From Isoetes engelmannii (taxonomy: Eukaryota; Streptophyta; Lycopodiopsida; Isoetales; Isoetaceae), in contig JAANSK020244831.1 of assembly GCA_011763485.2 (NCBI GenBank), forward strand, positions 1 through 36,865: 36,865 nucleotides of DNA. Direction: 5' to 3'. Made by a program: the position numbers and the translations under genes. This document shows, piece after piece, positions 24,424-33,544 of this stretch. A model generated the notes under the pieces. That model did not search any database. It saw nothing but the letters and a program-made list of their open reading frames with translations, and was not told the DNA's origin. The first letter of the stretch is position 1, and the number at the start of each line of letters is the position of its first letter.

Positions 24424-24918
24424 ATGGGCGCTACGGCTGCGGTTGCCGGCGCTGTGCTCAACTGTTGGGCAGCTGCAGCGCATCGGTATGACCTGCCGGT
24501 AGAACTGCTCTACGCGATAGGGCAGGTCGAGTCGAGTCACAAGGTCACGGCTGTTGGCGTCAACAAGGACGGCAGTCGCGATCTGGGCGTTATGCAGATC
24601 AACAGCCGATGGCTACCAACCTTGAACCGCTACGGCATCACCGAAGCGGACCTGCTGACGAAGCCGTGCACGAACATCCAGGTCGGGGCATGGATTCTGG
24701 CCCAAGAGGTGTCGCGCACCGGGTACACCTGGTATTCGATCGGGGCATACAACGCTGGGCCATTGACCACGAAGTCTTCCGAGGCGTCGCGCAAGAAGAA
24801 GCTCGGGATCTACAAGGTGTACGCAGGCAAGGTCATCGCACGCTGGAAGGCGATCAAGGCAGAACGCGAAGCTGCGGACACTCGCATGGTTGCGAAGGTC
24901 GACAATGCTGATCGGTAA
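24424..24918 (+). CDS. Lytic transglycosylase (VirB1/TrbN-like SLT domain)
   Basis: A 164-residue protein, nearly all of it one SLT domain. The catalytic glutamate is E36 in AIGQVESSH, followed by DLGVMQINSRW (about 53-63) and IGAYNAGP (about 106-113), the standard boxes of the family. Such enzymes open peptidoglycan for the conjugation channel (VirB1, TrbN, P19, Orf169). The N-terminus is only mildly hydrophobic and has no clean signal peptide, so the export route is unclear. Its 3' end overlaps the next gene by 14 bases. Confidence 0.88.
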   Translation: MGATAAVAGAVLNCWAAAAHRYDLPVELLYAIGQVESSHKVTAVGVNKDGSRDLGVMQINSRWLPTLNRYGITEADLLTKPCTNIQVGAWILAQEVSRTGYTWYSIGAYNAGPLTTKSSEASRKKKLGIYKVYAGKVIARWKAIKAEREAADTRMVAKVDNADR

Positions 24919-25405
24919 GATCCTCGTCCTCGCGGTGTTGGTGGTGGGCGTTCTGCTCGGCATCAACTACCTCGCCAACTCAATCGCCATCGGCCCGGCC
25001 ACGGTGCTCGATGGGGATTCGCTGCAGATCGGCGACAAGCTCCTGACCCTCGATGGCGTCGATGCTGTTGAGCTGGATCAGACCTGCACCTTCAACAGCA
25101 AGCAGTGGCCCTGTGGGAAACACGCCGCTGCGGCGCTGCAGAAGCTAACGGCTGGCAAGACTGTCACCTGCAGGCCGAATGGCTCGCTCAAAGGAGAGCG
25201 CAGGATCGCCCGCTGCTTTGTCGGCACCGATTTCGACCTCGGCAGATCGCAGGTGCAGTCGGGCTGGGCGGTGTCGGTCCCGACATCGAGCGCGAACTAC
25301 ACCCCGGACGAGAAAGCAGCGCAGAAGTCGCTGTCCGGAATCTGGTCGTCATTCTTCGAGCTGCCCTGGCGCTTCGTTAATCCGCGGAAGGATGTGATCC
25401 CATGA
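24905..25405 (+). CDS. Membrane-anchored SNase-fold protein, probably catalytically altered
   Basis: A 166-residue protein starting at 24905. One N-terminal membrane helix (about 4-22) anchors a staphylococcal-nuclease-like OB domain. DGDSL (36-40), LDGVDAVELDQ (49-59) and a terminal AAQKSLSGIWS match the family frame. The position of the first catalytic arginine (R of the RLxGIDAPE motif) is T48 here; E56 and R99/R100 remain. It has four cysteines. Loss of one catalytic residue suggests a binding or scaffold role, or a changed activity. It overlaps the next start (ATGA). Confidence 0.78.
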   Translation: MLIGKILVLAVLVVGVLLGINYLANSIAIGPATVLDGDSLQIGDKLLTLDGVDAVELDQTCTFNSKQWPCGKHAAAALQKLTAGKTVTCRPNGSLKGERRIARCFVGTDFDLGRSQVQSGWAVSVPTSSANYTPDEKAAQKSLSGIWSSFFELPWRFVNPRKDVIP

Positions 25406-26679
25406 CGACATACCGGATGTGCAATCAGCCTGTCGAACCCGATTCGCCAGAGTGGGATGAGCTGATCGAGCGCGCGTATTCCGCCAAGGAACGGCCTGTG
25501 TGCCTGTGCATGGCCGGCGGCATCCAGATGTACGTGGCGAAGATCGCCGGCAAGCACTTCATCAAGCGCATGCCGAACTCGGGTGCGAATCACTCGCCGA
25601 CATGTGAGTCCTATGAGCCGCCTGCAGAGCTGTCCGGGCTTGGCCAGGTGCTCGGGTCGGCGATCGAGGAAAACGTCGATGATGGCGTGACGGCCTTGAA
25701 GCTCGGGTTCTCCCTGACGAAGGGGGCCAATCGCGCGGCGCCTACGGCCAGCGGTGACGAGACCGATTCGGTCAAGACGGATGGCAACAAGCTCACGCTG
25801 CGCGGCACGCTCCACTACCTCTGGGAACAGGCGGGCTTCAATCGCTGGTCGCCCGGCATGGAGGGCAAGCGCAGCTGGTACGTGGTGCGCAAGTTCCTCC
25901 ACCGTGCGGCCCTGGACAAGCGTGCGAAAGGACAGGACCTGTCGGAGATTCTTTACATCCCTGAGCCGTTCCGGCCGGATGAGAAAGACGCGATTGCTCA
26001 GCGGCGGCATGTCCAGTTCGGGAAGATTGCCGGAGCCCACAAGACCGGACGCCGGCTGAACCTGGTCATCGGTGAAGTGAAGGAAATCAGTCAAAGCCGC
26101 TACGGCTACAAGGTCGTGTTGAAGCACGTCCCCGATACCGCCTTCATGCTCAACGAGGACATCCACAAGCGGCTCAAGAAACGGTTCAACGTCGAGCTGG
26201 GTCTGTGGGATGCGTCCGAGGATGTGCACCTGGTGCTGATCGGCACGTTCAGTGTCGGCATCACCGGCATCGCCAGCCTCGAGGAAGTGGCGCTGATTAC
26301 GGTCGACCTCAATTGGATTCCGGTCGAGTCGATGTTCGACAAGATGCTGGTGGCCAAGCTCATCGAGCTGAATCGACGGTTCGTGAAGGGGCTGCGGTAC
26401 AACCTGCCCAGCAGCCGTCCGCTGGCGTCGGCCGTGCTGTCGGACACTGATCCTCGCGCCACGGCGCTCTACATCGTTCCGCCTGGCGCAGAAGACGAAT
26501 ACACGAATGCTACGCAAGGGCTCATCCAGGAGAGCGATCTGCTGTCGTGGATGTGGCGTGCCGGCGAGGTTGAAATGCCTGCGCTTCCAGCAGCTGCGGC
26601 GCTTCCGAAGTCGTCCGGGCCGCACGCTGGAACGTCGTCGCGATCGCGTGAGTCGGTGCGCGCTCCGAGCGGCGGTTAA
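25402..26679 (+). CDS. DUF1173-like plasmid protein
   Basis: A 425-residue cytoplasmic-looking protein. The N-terminus has RPVCLCMAGGIQMYVAKIAG and a CESY segment with paired cysteines and histidine (NHSPTCESYEPP), which could bind metal. Then come LRGTLHYLWEQAGFNRWSPGM, YVVRKFLHRAA and GRRLNLVIGEVKEI. This layout resembles the DUF1173 family of plasmid and ICE proteins of unknown function; I assign it from memory of that pattern, not by a search. The last 40 residues are low complexity. It may belong to DNA metabolism, given the nuclease-fold neighbours on both sides. Confidence 0.7.
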   Translation: MTTYRMCNQPVEPDSPEWDELIERAYSAKERPVCLCMAGGIQMYVAKIAGKHFIKRMPNSGANHSPTCESYEPPAELSGLGQVLGSAIEENVDDGVTALKLGFSLTKGANRAAPTASGDETDSVKTDGNKLTLRGTLHYLWEQAGFNRWSPGMEGKRSWYVVRKFLHRAALDKRAKGQDLSEILYIPEPFRPDEKDAIAQRRHVQFGKIAGAHKTGRRLNLVIGEVKEISQSRYGYKVVLKHVPDTAFMLNEDIHKRLKKRFNVELGLWDASEDVHLVLIGTFSVGITGIASLEEVALITVDLNWIPVESMFDKMLVAKLIELNRRFVKGLRYNLPSSRPLASAVLSDTDPRATALYIVPPGAEDEYTNATQGLIQESDLLSWMWRAGEVEMPALPAAAALPKSSGPHAGTSSRSRESVRAPSGG

Positions 26680-26718
26680 GCCAAGCGTCGCCGGCGAACA
26701 GGATCAAGAAGCAACAGC

Positions 26719-27489
26719 ATGGCGTCCATCGTGACCAGCGCCCTCGTCCATCTGATCTGGTTCGTCCCGCTGCTGCTCGTCCTGGAAATATTCAAAAGTC
26801 CCGGCGTCAAGGGTGCTTTCGGCGAGTGGGCGGTCAGGCTCGCAGGAAGTGTTCAGCTTCCCTCGGATGTGTACCTGCCGTTGCACAACGTGACCCTGAG
26901 AACCCCTGACGGCACGACACAGATCGACCACATCCTTGTGTCCCGTTACGGGATCTTTGTTGTCGAGACGAAGAACATGAAGGGCTGGATCTTCGGCAAC
27001 CAGGGGCAAGCGCTTTGGACGCAGACCCTGTACCGGAAATCCTACAAATTTCAGAACCCGCTCAGGCAGAACTACAAGCACGTGAAGGCCGTTGAAGCGG
27101 CACTAGACGTGCCAGCCGGCACGATTCATTCCGTGATCGTGTTCACCGGAGAAAGCCGGTTTAAGACCGCTATGCCGGTCAATGTGACAAGGGCCGGAGC
27201 CTACGCGGACTACATCAAGTCATTCCGCGAACTCGTGCTCAGCGCGAGCCAGGTTGAGGAATCGGTCGCAGCCATCCAGTCGGGGCGGCTCGAAGCGACG
27301 ATCGAGACGCATCGTCAGCATGTCCACCGGCTGCGTGATCGCGCCGACCCGTCGAGCGACTGTCGGTGCCCGCGATGCGGCAGCAATCTGGTGCTGCGCA
27401 CGGCGAACCGCGGCGGCACTGGTGCGAGCAACCAGTTTTGGGGATGTGCCGGTTATCCGAAGTGCCGTTTCGTGAAGAACCTCCCCTGA
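26719..27489 (+). CDS. NERD-domain protein with C-terminal topoisomerase-type zinc finger
   Basis: A 256-residue protein with an N-terminal membrane helix (about 8-24), a NERD domain (about 33-150) and a C-terminal C4 zinc finger. The NERD nuclease-like motif is QIDHILVSRYGIFVVETK (D70, E83, K85), as in restriction-endonuclease-like folds. The finger uses CPRC (217-220) and CAGYPKC (243-249), as in bacterial topoisomerase I tails. A DNA-binding or DNA-cleaving role at the membrane is likely; the target is unknown. It is common on conjugative elements. Confidence 0.87.
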   Translation: MASIVTSALVHLIWFVPLLLVLEIFKSPGVKGAFGEWAVRLAGSVQLPSDVYLPLHNVTLRTPDGTTQIDHILVSRYGIFVVETKNMKGWIFGNQGQALWTQTLYRKSYKFQNPLRQNYKHVKAVEAALDVPAGTIHSVIVFTGESRFKTAMPVNVTRAGAYADYIKSFRELVLSASQVEESVAAIQSGRLEATIETHRQHVHRLRDRADPSSDCRCPRCGSNLVLRTANRGGTGASNQFWGCAGYPKCRFVKNLP

Positions 27490-27536
27490 AGAACATCTAC
27501 AACAACGCTGCTACAGCCCCGTCAGAGATCGAACCC

Positions 27537-28064
27537 GTGAACAGAAAAGTCGTCGTCGTAATGCTGTCCCTTTCCGCTGCCCTGCAGGCCTGCGCACCGC
27601 CAGATTCAAGCGAGACGGCCGATGCGACCACGATCCGGTCGTTCTCCATCACCGATACGAACGGCAACAAGACGGCCGGCGCGTCGACGGCCGTGTTCGA
27701 TTCCAGCAGCAATGGCGGGGTGTTCACCCTCGAACATGATGCGGCGTCGACCACGCAGGCTTATCGAGTCGACTGGTACATCAGCACGGATAGCGTGCTG
27801 TCGGAGGACGACAAGCAGTTCTTCGGCCGCAACTGCAATATCGACTTCGGCGATTGCGCAGACCAGAGCGGGACCTTCTCCTGCCAATACACCAGCGACG
27901 TGAAGACGGTTTGCACGCCGACCACGGCTCGTCAAGAAACGAATCTGTCGACTTACTTCGCTGACCATAGCGGACTGCCTGGCAGCTACATGCTGATCTT
28001 TCAGGTCTGCAATGGGCTGCTCAAGGATTGCGTGCAGCGCACCGTGCCGGCGTCGTTCCTCTGA
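27537..28064 (+). CDS. Lipoprotein, hypothetical
   Basis: A 175-residue lipoprotein with a GTG start at 27537, chosen because the signal (NRKVVVVMLSLSAALQA-C19) begins there; longer reading upstream would fuse extra residues before it. The mature part looks beta-rich, like an immunoglobulin-type fold (TIRSFSITDTNG, YRVDWYISTDSVL), with six cysteines in the second half that could form disulfides. No family was recognised. Its stop overlaps the next ATG (TGATG). Confidence 0.72.
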   Translation: MNRKVVVVMLSLSAALQACAPPDSSETADATTIRSFSITDTNGNKTAGASTAVFDSSSNGGVFTLEHDAASTTQAYRVDWYISTDSVLSEDDKQFFGRNCNIDFGDCADQSGTFSCQYTSDVKTVCTPTTARQETNLSTYFADHSGLPGSYMLIFQVCNGLLKDCVQRTVPASFL

Positions 28065-28582
28065 TGCTGCGCTCTGGACGCGCGGCGTCGATCGCCGTGC
28101 TGATGTTGCTGTCGTGGTCGATCGGCGCGGCCGAGGCCCCGTTCTCGGCTCGCGTAGTGGCCGTGCATGACGGCGACACTTTGACCGTGCTGACGGCCGA
28201 TCATCGGCAGCAGAAGGTTCGTCTTGCCGAAGTCGATGCCCCAGAGTGCGGCCAGCCGTATTCGCGCAACAGCAAGCGTGCGCTGTCGGATCTCGTGTTT
28301 GGCCAGACGGTGCGCGTGATTCCGCAGTCAATGAGCTACGGAAGGATCGTCGGCTGGGTCATGGTAGGGAGCCCGGAGCGCGACGTGTCGGCGTCCCTCG
28401 TGCAGCAGGCCGCCGTGTGGGTTTATCCGCAGTACCTCAAGCGGATGGATCTGCTGGGCATCGAGACCGCCATGAAGGCGCGGCGGGTTGGGATCTGGTC
28501 CCTGCAGGCGGACCAGAGAATGCCGCCCTGGGACTGGCGGCACAGCGGCAAGCCGATGAAGCGGAGCTGCGAAGAAGAGTGA
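28064..28582 (+). CDS. Exported thermonuclease-family (SNase-like) nuclease
   Basis: A 172-residue protein with a signal peptide cleaved near GAAEA (about residue 25). The SNase domain is complete: HDGDTL (35-40), VRLAEVDAPECGQP with R53 and E61, and YGRIVGWV with R94. These match the three catalytic residues of staphylococcal nuclease. It should act on DNA or RNA in the periplasm or outside. A conjugative element carrying an exported nuclease might use it to clear competing DNA or to process DNA in the mating interface; both are inference. It is the last gene of the accessory operon. Confidence 0.87.
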   Translation: MLRSGRAASIAVLMLLSWSIGAAEAPFSARVVAVHDGDTLTVLTADHRQQKVRLAEVDAPECGQPYSRNSKRALSDLVFGQTVRVIPQSMSYGRIVGWVMVGSPERDVSASLVQQAAVWVYPQYLKRMDLLGIETAMKARRVGIWSLQADQRMPPWDWRHSGKPMKRSCEEE

Positions 28583-28589
28583 GAAGCAA

Positions 28590-28615
28590 GGCCGGCTGGG
28601 TGCAACCGGCCGGCC
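28590..28615. terminator. GC-rich hairpin between convergent operons
   Basis: GGCCGGCTGG (28590-28599) pairs with CCGGCCGGCC (28606-28615) around a 6-base loop, with one G-U pair. It lies exactly between the ends of the accessory and relaxosome operons. There is no T tract on either side, so it is a weak or Rho-assisted terminator at best. Confidence 0.5.
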
Positions 28616-28620
28616 TGATG

Positions 28621-31554
28621 TCAGAACCCTGCTGTGAAATCACGCGCCGCGACGCGATCGCCGCCTTGATCTTTCTGCTTGCCCTTCGCTGCGGCAGCTT
28701 CGATCCGCTTGGCTTCCTCGGCGGCCCTGCGGGCGGCTTCGGCGGGATCTTCATGCGGCGTCTTGGCGGCACTGCGCCAGCTGTCGTACAGCTCCTGCAT
28801 CTTGCCCTTCAGTAGCTCCAGGCGACCCGCCTCGGATGATTCGGCCGCGCTGGTCTTGTCGCCCAGCCGTTTCTCGATGTTGTGGGTGAAGCGCTCGGTG
28901 TTGTCGGTGAACAATTTGATCGACGTCTTGTGGCGCGAGATGGCTACCACGAAGGCCTTCTGATTGAACAGTTCGGTCTGCGTCGCCTCGGCATTGACGA
29001 TGACGTGTTCCTCGGTACGCCCCTGGGACTTGTAGGTGGTCGTGGCGTAGGCGTGGTCCCAATGCTGGCCCTTGAGTTCGGCCGGATTGACGCTGATGGT
29101 GGCGCCGTTCTCGCCCCGAAAGGTGACGGTGGCCTTGTCGATCGAGGCGACCGTCAGGACGCGGCCGTTGACCAGCGGGGACTTGTCGCTGAGCTTCCAG
29201 TCGCCGGCGTTCTGGCCCCACTGGATCTTCTCGCCAGGTGCCAGCGAGGTCGATCGCTCGCGGAAGATCGTCACGCCGTTGCGCGCGATCGCGCCAACCT
29301 CACGCGGGTTCCACTGGATCGTCTCCGCCTCCCGACCCTTGGCGGTCCGGGTAAGGGTGAGCGTGTTGGTCTTCTGGTCGACGGCCGACACGCGCAGGTA
29401 TTCACCCTGCTCGATGCCGTGGCTTGTGATGCGCCGTCCGAACTGCACCAGGTCGTTCTGCTTGTAGGTCAGCGTGTCGACCTTATCCAGGCGCTCGGCG
29501 AACACTTTGGTCAGCGCAGTGACCTTCACCTCGCCCTTCAACTTGCCTTCCGCCCGGAGCACGTCGCGCATCATTTCGTTCAGCACGATGCGCTCGCCGT
29601 TGCGGGCCGTCAGGACGGTGGTCGTGGCGCGGGCGTCGCCCATGCGCTTCCACTGGCTGACGATGGTCGCCAGTCGCTTGTCCCGGTTCTCGATCTGGAC
29701 GGTCTCCGGGCTTAGCGTGGCCATCGCCTTGCGCACTTGGCCCTCCGAGGCCTGCGCCGCGGCGTCCTTGTGGCGCTGGTCTTTCTGTCGCAGGTTGTGG
29801 TCGATGACCGTACGTTGCATGCCGGCGGTGAACAGGCGCGCGAAGGGTTTGCCAGCGTCGATCGCCGCGAGCTGTCGCGTGTCGCCGAGGAACACGACTC
29901 GTGCGCCGAGCCGGTCAGCCAGGTGCATCAGTCGGCTCATGGGCCGACTGCCGAGCTGGGAGGCTTCATCGACCACCCAGACTTGCTTCTCGGTCTCGTG
30001 GCGGATCTGCAGGCGCTGCAGCGGGTTCTGCTGGGAGGCGATCAGGGCCTTGTTGGCGGCCATCAGATGCTTCTGCACCGTCATTGACTTGATGCCGGCT
30101 TCTTCCTGCATCGTGCGGGCCGCGTTGGCGTTACCGGCCATGCCGATGACCTGGTAGCCCTGTGCTTCCAGGATGGGGCGGACCCGACCAAGCGTCGTGG
30201 TCTTTCCGACGCCGGCCCGCCCCTCGACGCCGATGAAACGATCTGTTTGCGTGATGATGGACAGCGCGCCGGCGCGCTGTCCGTCGTTGAGCGCGAATGC
30301 TCCATTGGGGGTCTTGGCGAGGGCCGCATTGCCTGCTTTCTTGGACAGGGGAGCGTCGACGGCGCCGCGTGACTGCGCCCACATGTCCACGATCTTGTCC
30401 TCCTGCTGGCGAGCATGAGGCGTGGTCCACGCCTTGTTCTCGCCGAGCACGGTGGCGTACACGTCCTTGGTCGCGCTCGCCCGTTGGATGGCCTGCTCGA
30501 CATCCTTGATCGTGCCGCGACCCATGCTGTTGGCCAGGCTCCACTGCAGAAGCTGCGGATTGGTGAAGACGGCTTCCTTGTCGGACAGACGACTCACGGC
30601 CGCGGTTACGCCCTGGTCAATGGAATGCGGCGTGGTGGGGGTCACATCCCCGCGCTGTCGAGCCTGGTCGACCTCGTTCTCGGGCCGGAAGCCGAGCTGT
30701 GTGGCGCGGCTCTGCCAGTCCTGGATCAGATCCTCCATCGCCGCCGAAGTCTTGCCGCGGCGTGTCATCAGGGCCGCCTGGGACGCGGCGATCGGGCCTT
30801 CAAGGCCGCGCTCTTCCATGACCTCGCGGATCGCTTCAGCGCGTTGCGACATGTCCTTGTTGACGCGATCGGGGACCACCGCCAGCTCGAACCGGCCGTC
30901 GAGGCTGGTCTTCTCGATCTCGTATCCGAGGGCCTGAACCTTCTCGGCCAGGGCGGCGCGATAGATGTTCCCGGCCGCCATCTTGTGATCGTAGAGCGGC
31001 TGGCTGTAGAGCGACCGCCACTTGCCGTCCTCATCCTGGTTGGCGTTCAGGACGACGACATGGGTGTGCAGCTGTGGGTCCTTGTCCCTCGATGTCGAGT
31101 GCTGAAACATCGCTGCCGTCATGTTGTCTGCCTGCTCTACATTGATCCCTAGCCAGCCCCGTTTTCGGTGCGCGGCGATGTTCGATTCGATCCAGGTCAT
31201 CGTCTCGCGGACGGCTTCGTTGTGGGCCTCCATCAGGCGGTCGTCGCCGCCGACCAGGCTCATCACGCTGACCGATTTCGGCGCGCTGAACGTCAGGTCC
31301 CAGCCCGGCCGGTGCTCCTTCTCGCCGCCTTTCTCGCGGACGGTTCCGAGCTGTTCGCCGTTCGGCAGATGGCCGTCCAGCAGCTCCTTGAACACCTCGC
31401 TGTCGACCTTGCCCGTCAGGCCCATCGTTTCCGCGCCCTTGCCCCACCAGACGCCCTCGGACTCCGGCGATCCCTCCTTGCCGGCGTAGTAATCGTCCTT
31501 CTGGAAATAGCTCGCGGCGACCTGCGAGCTTTCGATGTTCTTGATGGAGAGCAT
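28621..31554 (-). CDS. traI: MobF-family conjugative relaxase-helicase (TrwC/TraI-like)
   Basis: A 977-residue protein, the length of TrwC rather than the 1756-residue F TraI. The N-terminal relaxase domain (about 1-300) has candidate nicking tyrosines Y16 and Y22/Y23 and the metal-binding histidines H152, H163 and H165 (PQLHTHVVVLN). The helicase domain follows, with Walker A GRAGVGKT (445-452), Walker B VWVVDEASQL (D529-E530), and later SF1 motifs ending in TTYKSQGRTEEHVIV and FVVAISRHK. It nicks oriT, stays bound to the 5' end and unwinds the strand for transfer. An Ala/Lys-rich tail closes it. It is the third gene after the RHH protein and TraD, the R388 trwA-B-C order. Confidence 0.95.
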   Translation of the reverse strand: MLSIKNIESSQVAASYFQKDDYYAGKEGSPESEGVWWGKGAETMGLTGKVDSEVFKELLDGHLPNGEQLGTVREKGGEKEHRPGWDLTFSAPKSVSVMSLVGGDDRLMEAHNEAVRETMTWIESNIAAHRKRGWLGINVEQADNMTAAMFQHSTSRDKDPQLHTHVVVLNANQDEDGKWRSLYSQPLYDHKMAAGNIYRAALAEKVQALGYEIEKTSLDGRFELAVVPDRVNKDMSQRAEAIREVMEERGLEGPIAASQAALMTRRGKTSAAMEDLIQDWQSRATQLGFRPENEVDQARQRGDVTPTTPHSIDQGVTAAVSRLSDKEAVFTNPQLLQWSLANSMGRGTIKDVEQAIQRASATKDVYATVLGENKAWTTPHARQQEDKIVDMWAQSRGAVDAPLSKKAGNAALAKTPNGAFALNDGQRAGALSIITQTDRFIGVEGRAGVGKTTTLGRVRPILEAQGYQVIGMAGNANAARTMQEEAGIKSMTVQKHLMAANKALIASQQNPLQRLQIRHETEKQVWVVDEASQLGSRPMSRLMHLADRLGARVVFLGDTRQLAAIDAGKPFARLFTAGMQRTVIDHNLRQKDQRHKDAAAQASEGQVRKAMATLSPETVQIENRDKRLATIVSQWKRMGDARATTTVLTARNGERIVLNEMMRDVLRAEGKLKGEVKVTALTKVFAERLDKVDTLTYKQNDLVQFGRRITSHGIEQGEYLRVSAVDQKTNTLTLTRTAKGREAETIQWNPREVGAIARNGVTIFRERSTSLAPGEKIQWGQNAGDWKLSDKSPLVNGRVLTVASIDKATVTFRGENGATISVNPAELKGQHWDHAYATTTYKSQGRTEEHVIVNAEATQTELFNQKAFVVAISRHKTSIKLFTDNTERFTHNIEKRLGDKTSAAESSEAGRLELLKGKMQELYDSWRSAAKTPHEDPAEAARRAAEEAKRIEAAAAKGKQKDQGGDRVAARDFTAGF

Positions 31555-31558
31555 GGGG

Positions 31559-33541
31559 CTACCTCAGTCCGACAAAGCGGTTCACGACGGCGGCAGCGGC
31601 GCTCTGTGGGTCTTCTGGCGGCGTCGCGGAAGGCGGGGGCACCGTGACGGGCGGGGCGGTGGCGGCGTCCGTCTCAGACGCGCCTTGAGCGTCGACCACG
31701 GCAGTCGCTTCTTCATCCGCCGACGGCTCGTCGGACACGTCGTCGGGTACACCGGCCAGCGGATCGGACCCATCCATCGGGATCAAATCGCGGTCCTTCG
31801 TGTCGAGAACTTCCTGCACCAGGTCGCGGACCGGAGCCTCGTAGGGAGCGGCCACCGTTGGAATGGTCGAGCGTTTGAGCTGGAAGGTTCCGGCCGGAAG
31901 ATCGCCCACCAGTTTGATGTACCCGGCCAGGTTCGGCAGACCCATGACCTCGGACGGCATGACGACTTCGCGTTCCTTGCGCTGCATGTTCAGCGACACG
32001 CCGTCGCGCATGTCGTTGGCGCCGTAGGACAGGCCCTGCTGGTTCTCTTCCACCTCAACCTTGCCGAACTTCTCGGCGACGAACTTGGCGGTCTCCGGGT
32101 CGTTCTGGCGGAAGCAGACCCAGGTGTTGCACTGGCCGACGATGCTCGATCCCAGCTCCTTGCCGTAGATCAGGGACAGCTGCGAAAACTGCTGGAAGCC
32201 GAGCATCGCGCAGCCGCCAAACTTGCGGCCCTGCTCCACGAACAGGCCCAGCGAGTTGAGCTTGTTGAGGGTCGGCAGCTCGTCAACGATGAGCCAGACC
32301 CGCCGGGTCCGGGACTCCGGCAGGCTGAGCATCCGGGACACGAACACCTCGATCCAGGTGGACAGGACCGGGCGCGAGGCGTCGATCTGATCGGCCCTCG
32401 CGTTGAGGAAAAGCCAGCTTCCATCTTCCTTGCCGTTGACCCAATCCTTGAAGGTGAAGGGCGTCCGCCGGTTGTCCAGGTAGGCCAGGCTGCGTAGGGC
32501 AATGGTGGCCGTCGACCGGATGCTCGCGCCCATGCGCTCGTTGCTCGGATCGAGGTTCGCAGCGACTTCCGTGTGCTTGAGGATCTCGTAGATGTCCGAC
32601 ATCGGAAGGCGCGTGACGATGCGCAGGAGGTCATCAATCGTCGGCGACCCGCGCAGGTGCAGCTCGCGCAAAAGGACCGCGATCAGGCTCTGTGCGGCCT
32701 CGGCCCAAATCTTCTCGCCCTGCTGCGGAACCGGCACCAGGGAGGCCGCGATCATGGCGTAGTGATAGGGCTGGTCGCACTCGCCCCAAAGATCCCAGCT
32801 CGGAGTCCGAGCGTCGAAGATGTTGAGGATCTTGTCCTTGCCAGGCCGGAAGAACCAGCTGATGAAATCGCCCGAAGGGGAGAAGCAGACCACGCGATCG
32901 CCTCGGCGACGGATCTGCCTCATCAGCTCGTACATGGCTGTGGTCTTGCCCGTTCCCGAGCTGCCGGTAAGCAGCATGTGGGCGGTCTCGGAGTCCTTCA
33001 CCAGGGGGATGCCGCCGAACCAGATGGGGCCGGCAAGGCCGCGCTCCTTGATGACCTTGGCGAGGTCAGTGCCGGGCAGTAGCTTGCCGCCGCGAAGGTG
33101 TGTTTCCTGACGCTGGGACCTGCCGAAGTTGAACAGCCAGATGAACAACAGCAGCAGAACCAGGCCTGCGACGAACGCGCCGTCGAGCATCGAACGGAAC
33201 CACGTCCGGGCCAGCTGGAAGAAGTTCAGCTTCATCTTCTGCGAGTAGGCGAGCTGCTGGATCGTCGTCGTGATCTGCGTGCCGTCGACCAGACGGACAG
33301 TGACCTGGTTCGCGCCATTGCCGAGCCATTGACCGGCGACGGAGGTGACGTAACGGACGCCCAGGTATCGCTCGTATTCGGTGGTCGAGTAGTGCCAGAG
33401 ACCGAAGGTCACGATCGAGTAAAGCATCACCGCCGCGAGCCCGAACTTCTGGATCACCTGCCCGATCATGCGCAGGAAGTGGATGGTGACTTGCCCACCG
33501 CGGGTGAAGTCGCCGACCGAGGAATTGTGCAGTGACTTCAT
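31559..33541 (-). CDS. traD: Type IV coupling protein (TraD/TrwB-like)
   Basis: A 660-residue protein with two N-terminal membrane helices (about 30-50 and 121-138) flanking a periplasmic segment. The cytoplasmic ATPase domain has Walker A TGSSGTGKTT (192-201) and Walker B VWLIVDELPTL (415-425 or so). The C-terminal 100 residues are acidic and Ala/Pro-rich, typical of the relaxosome-binding tails of TraD. It links the relaxase-DNA complex to the secretion channel and pumps DNA. It lies 4 bases from the relaxase gene and 3 bases from the RHH gene, so the three form one operon. Confidence 0.95.
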   Translation of the reverse strand: MKSLHNSSVGDFTRGGQVTIHFLRMIGQVIQKFGLAAVMLYSIVTFGLWHYSTTEYERYLGVRYVTSVAGQWLGNGANQVTVRLVDGTQITTTIQQLAYSQKMKLNFFQLARTWFRSMLDGAFVAGLVLLLLFIWLFNFGRSQRQETHLRGGKLLPGTDLAKVIKERGLAGPIWFGGIPLVKDSETAHMLLTGSSGTGKTTAMYELMRQIRRRGDRVVCFSPSGDFISWFFRPGKDKILNIFDARTPSWDLWGECDQPYHYAMIAASLVPVPQQGEKIWAEAAQSLIAVLLRELHLRGSPTIDDLLRIVTRLPMSDIYEILKHTEVAANLDPSNERMGASIRSTATIALRSLAYLDNRRTPFTFKDWVNGKEDGSWLFLNARADQIDASRPVLSTWIEVFVSRMLSLPESRTRRVWLIVDELPTLNKLNSLGLFVEQGRKFGGCAMLGFQQFSQLSLIYGKELGSSIVGQCNTWVCFRQNDPETAKFVAEKFGKVEVEENQQGLSYGANDMRDGVSLNMQRKEREVVMPSEVMGLPNLAGYIKLVGDLPAGTFQLKRSTIPTVAAPYEAPVRDLVQEVLDTKDRDLIPMDGSDPLAGVPDDVSDEPSADEEATAVVDAQGASETDAATAPPVTVPPPSATPPEDPQSAAAAVVNRFVGLR

Positions 33542-33544
33542 GGT

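Noticed and set aside
30415-31152. Plus-strand frames opposite the relaxase gene
   Set aside because: Shadows of traI, which has all relaxase and helicase motifs.
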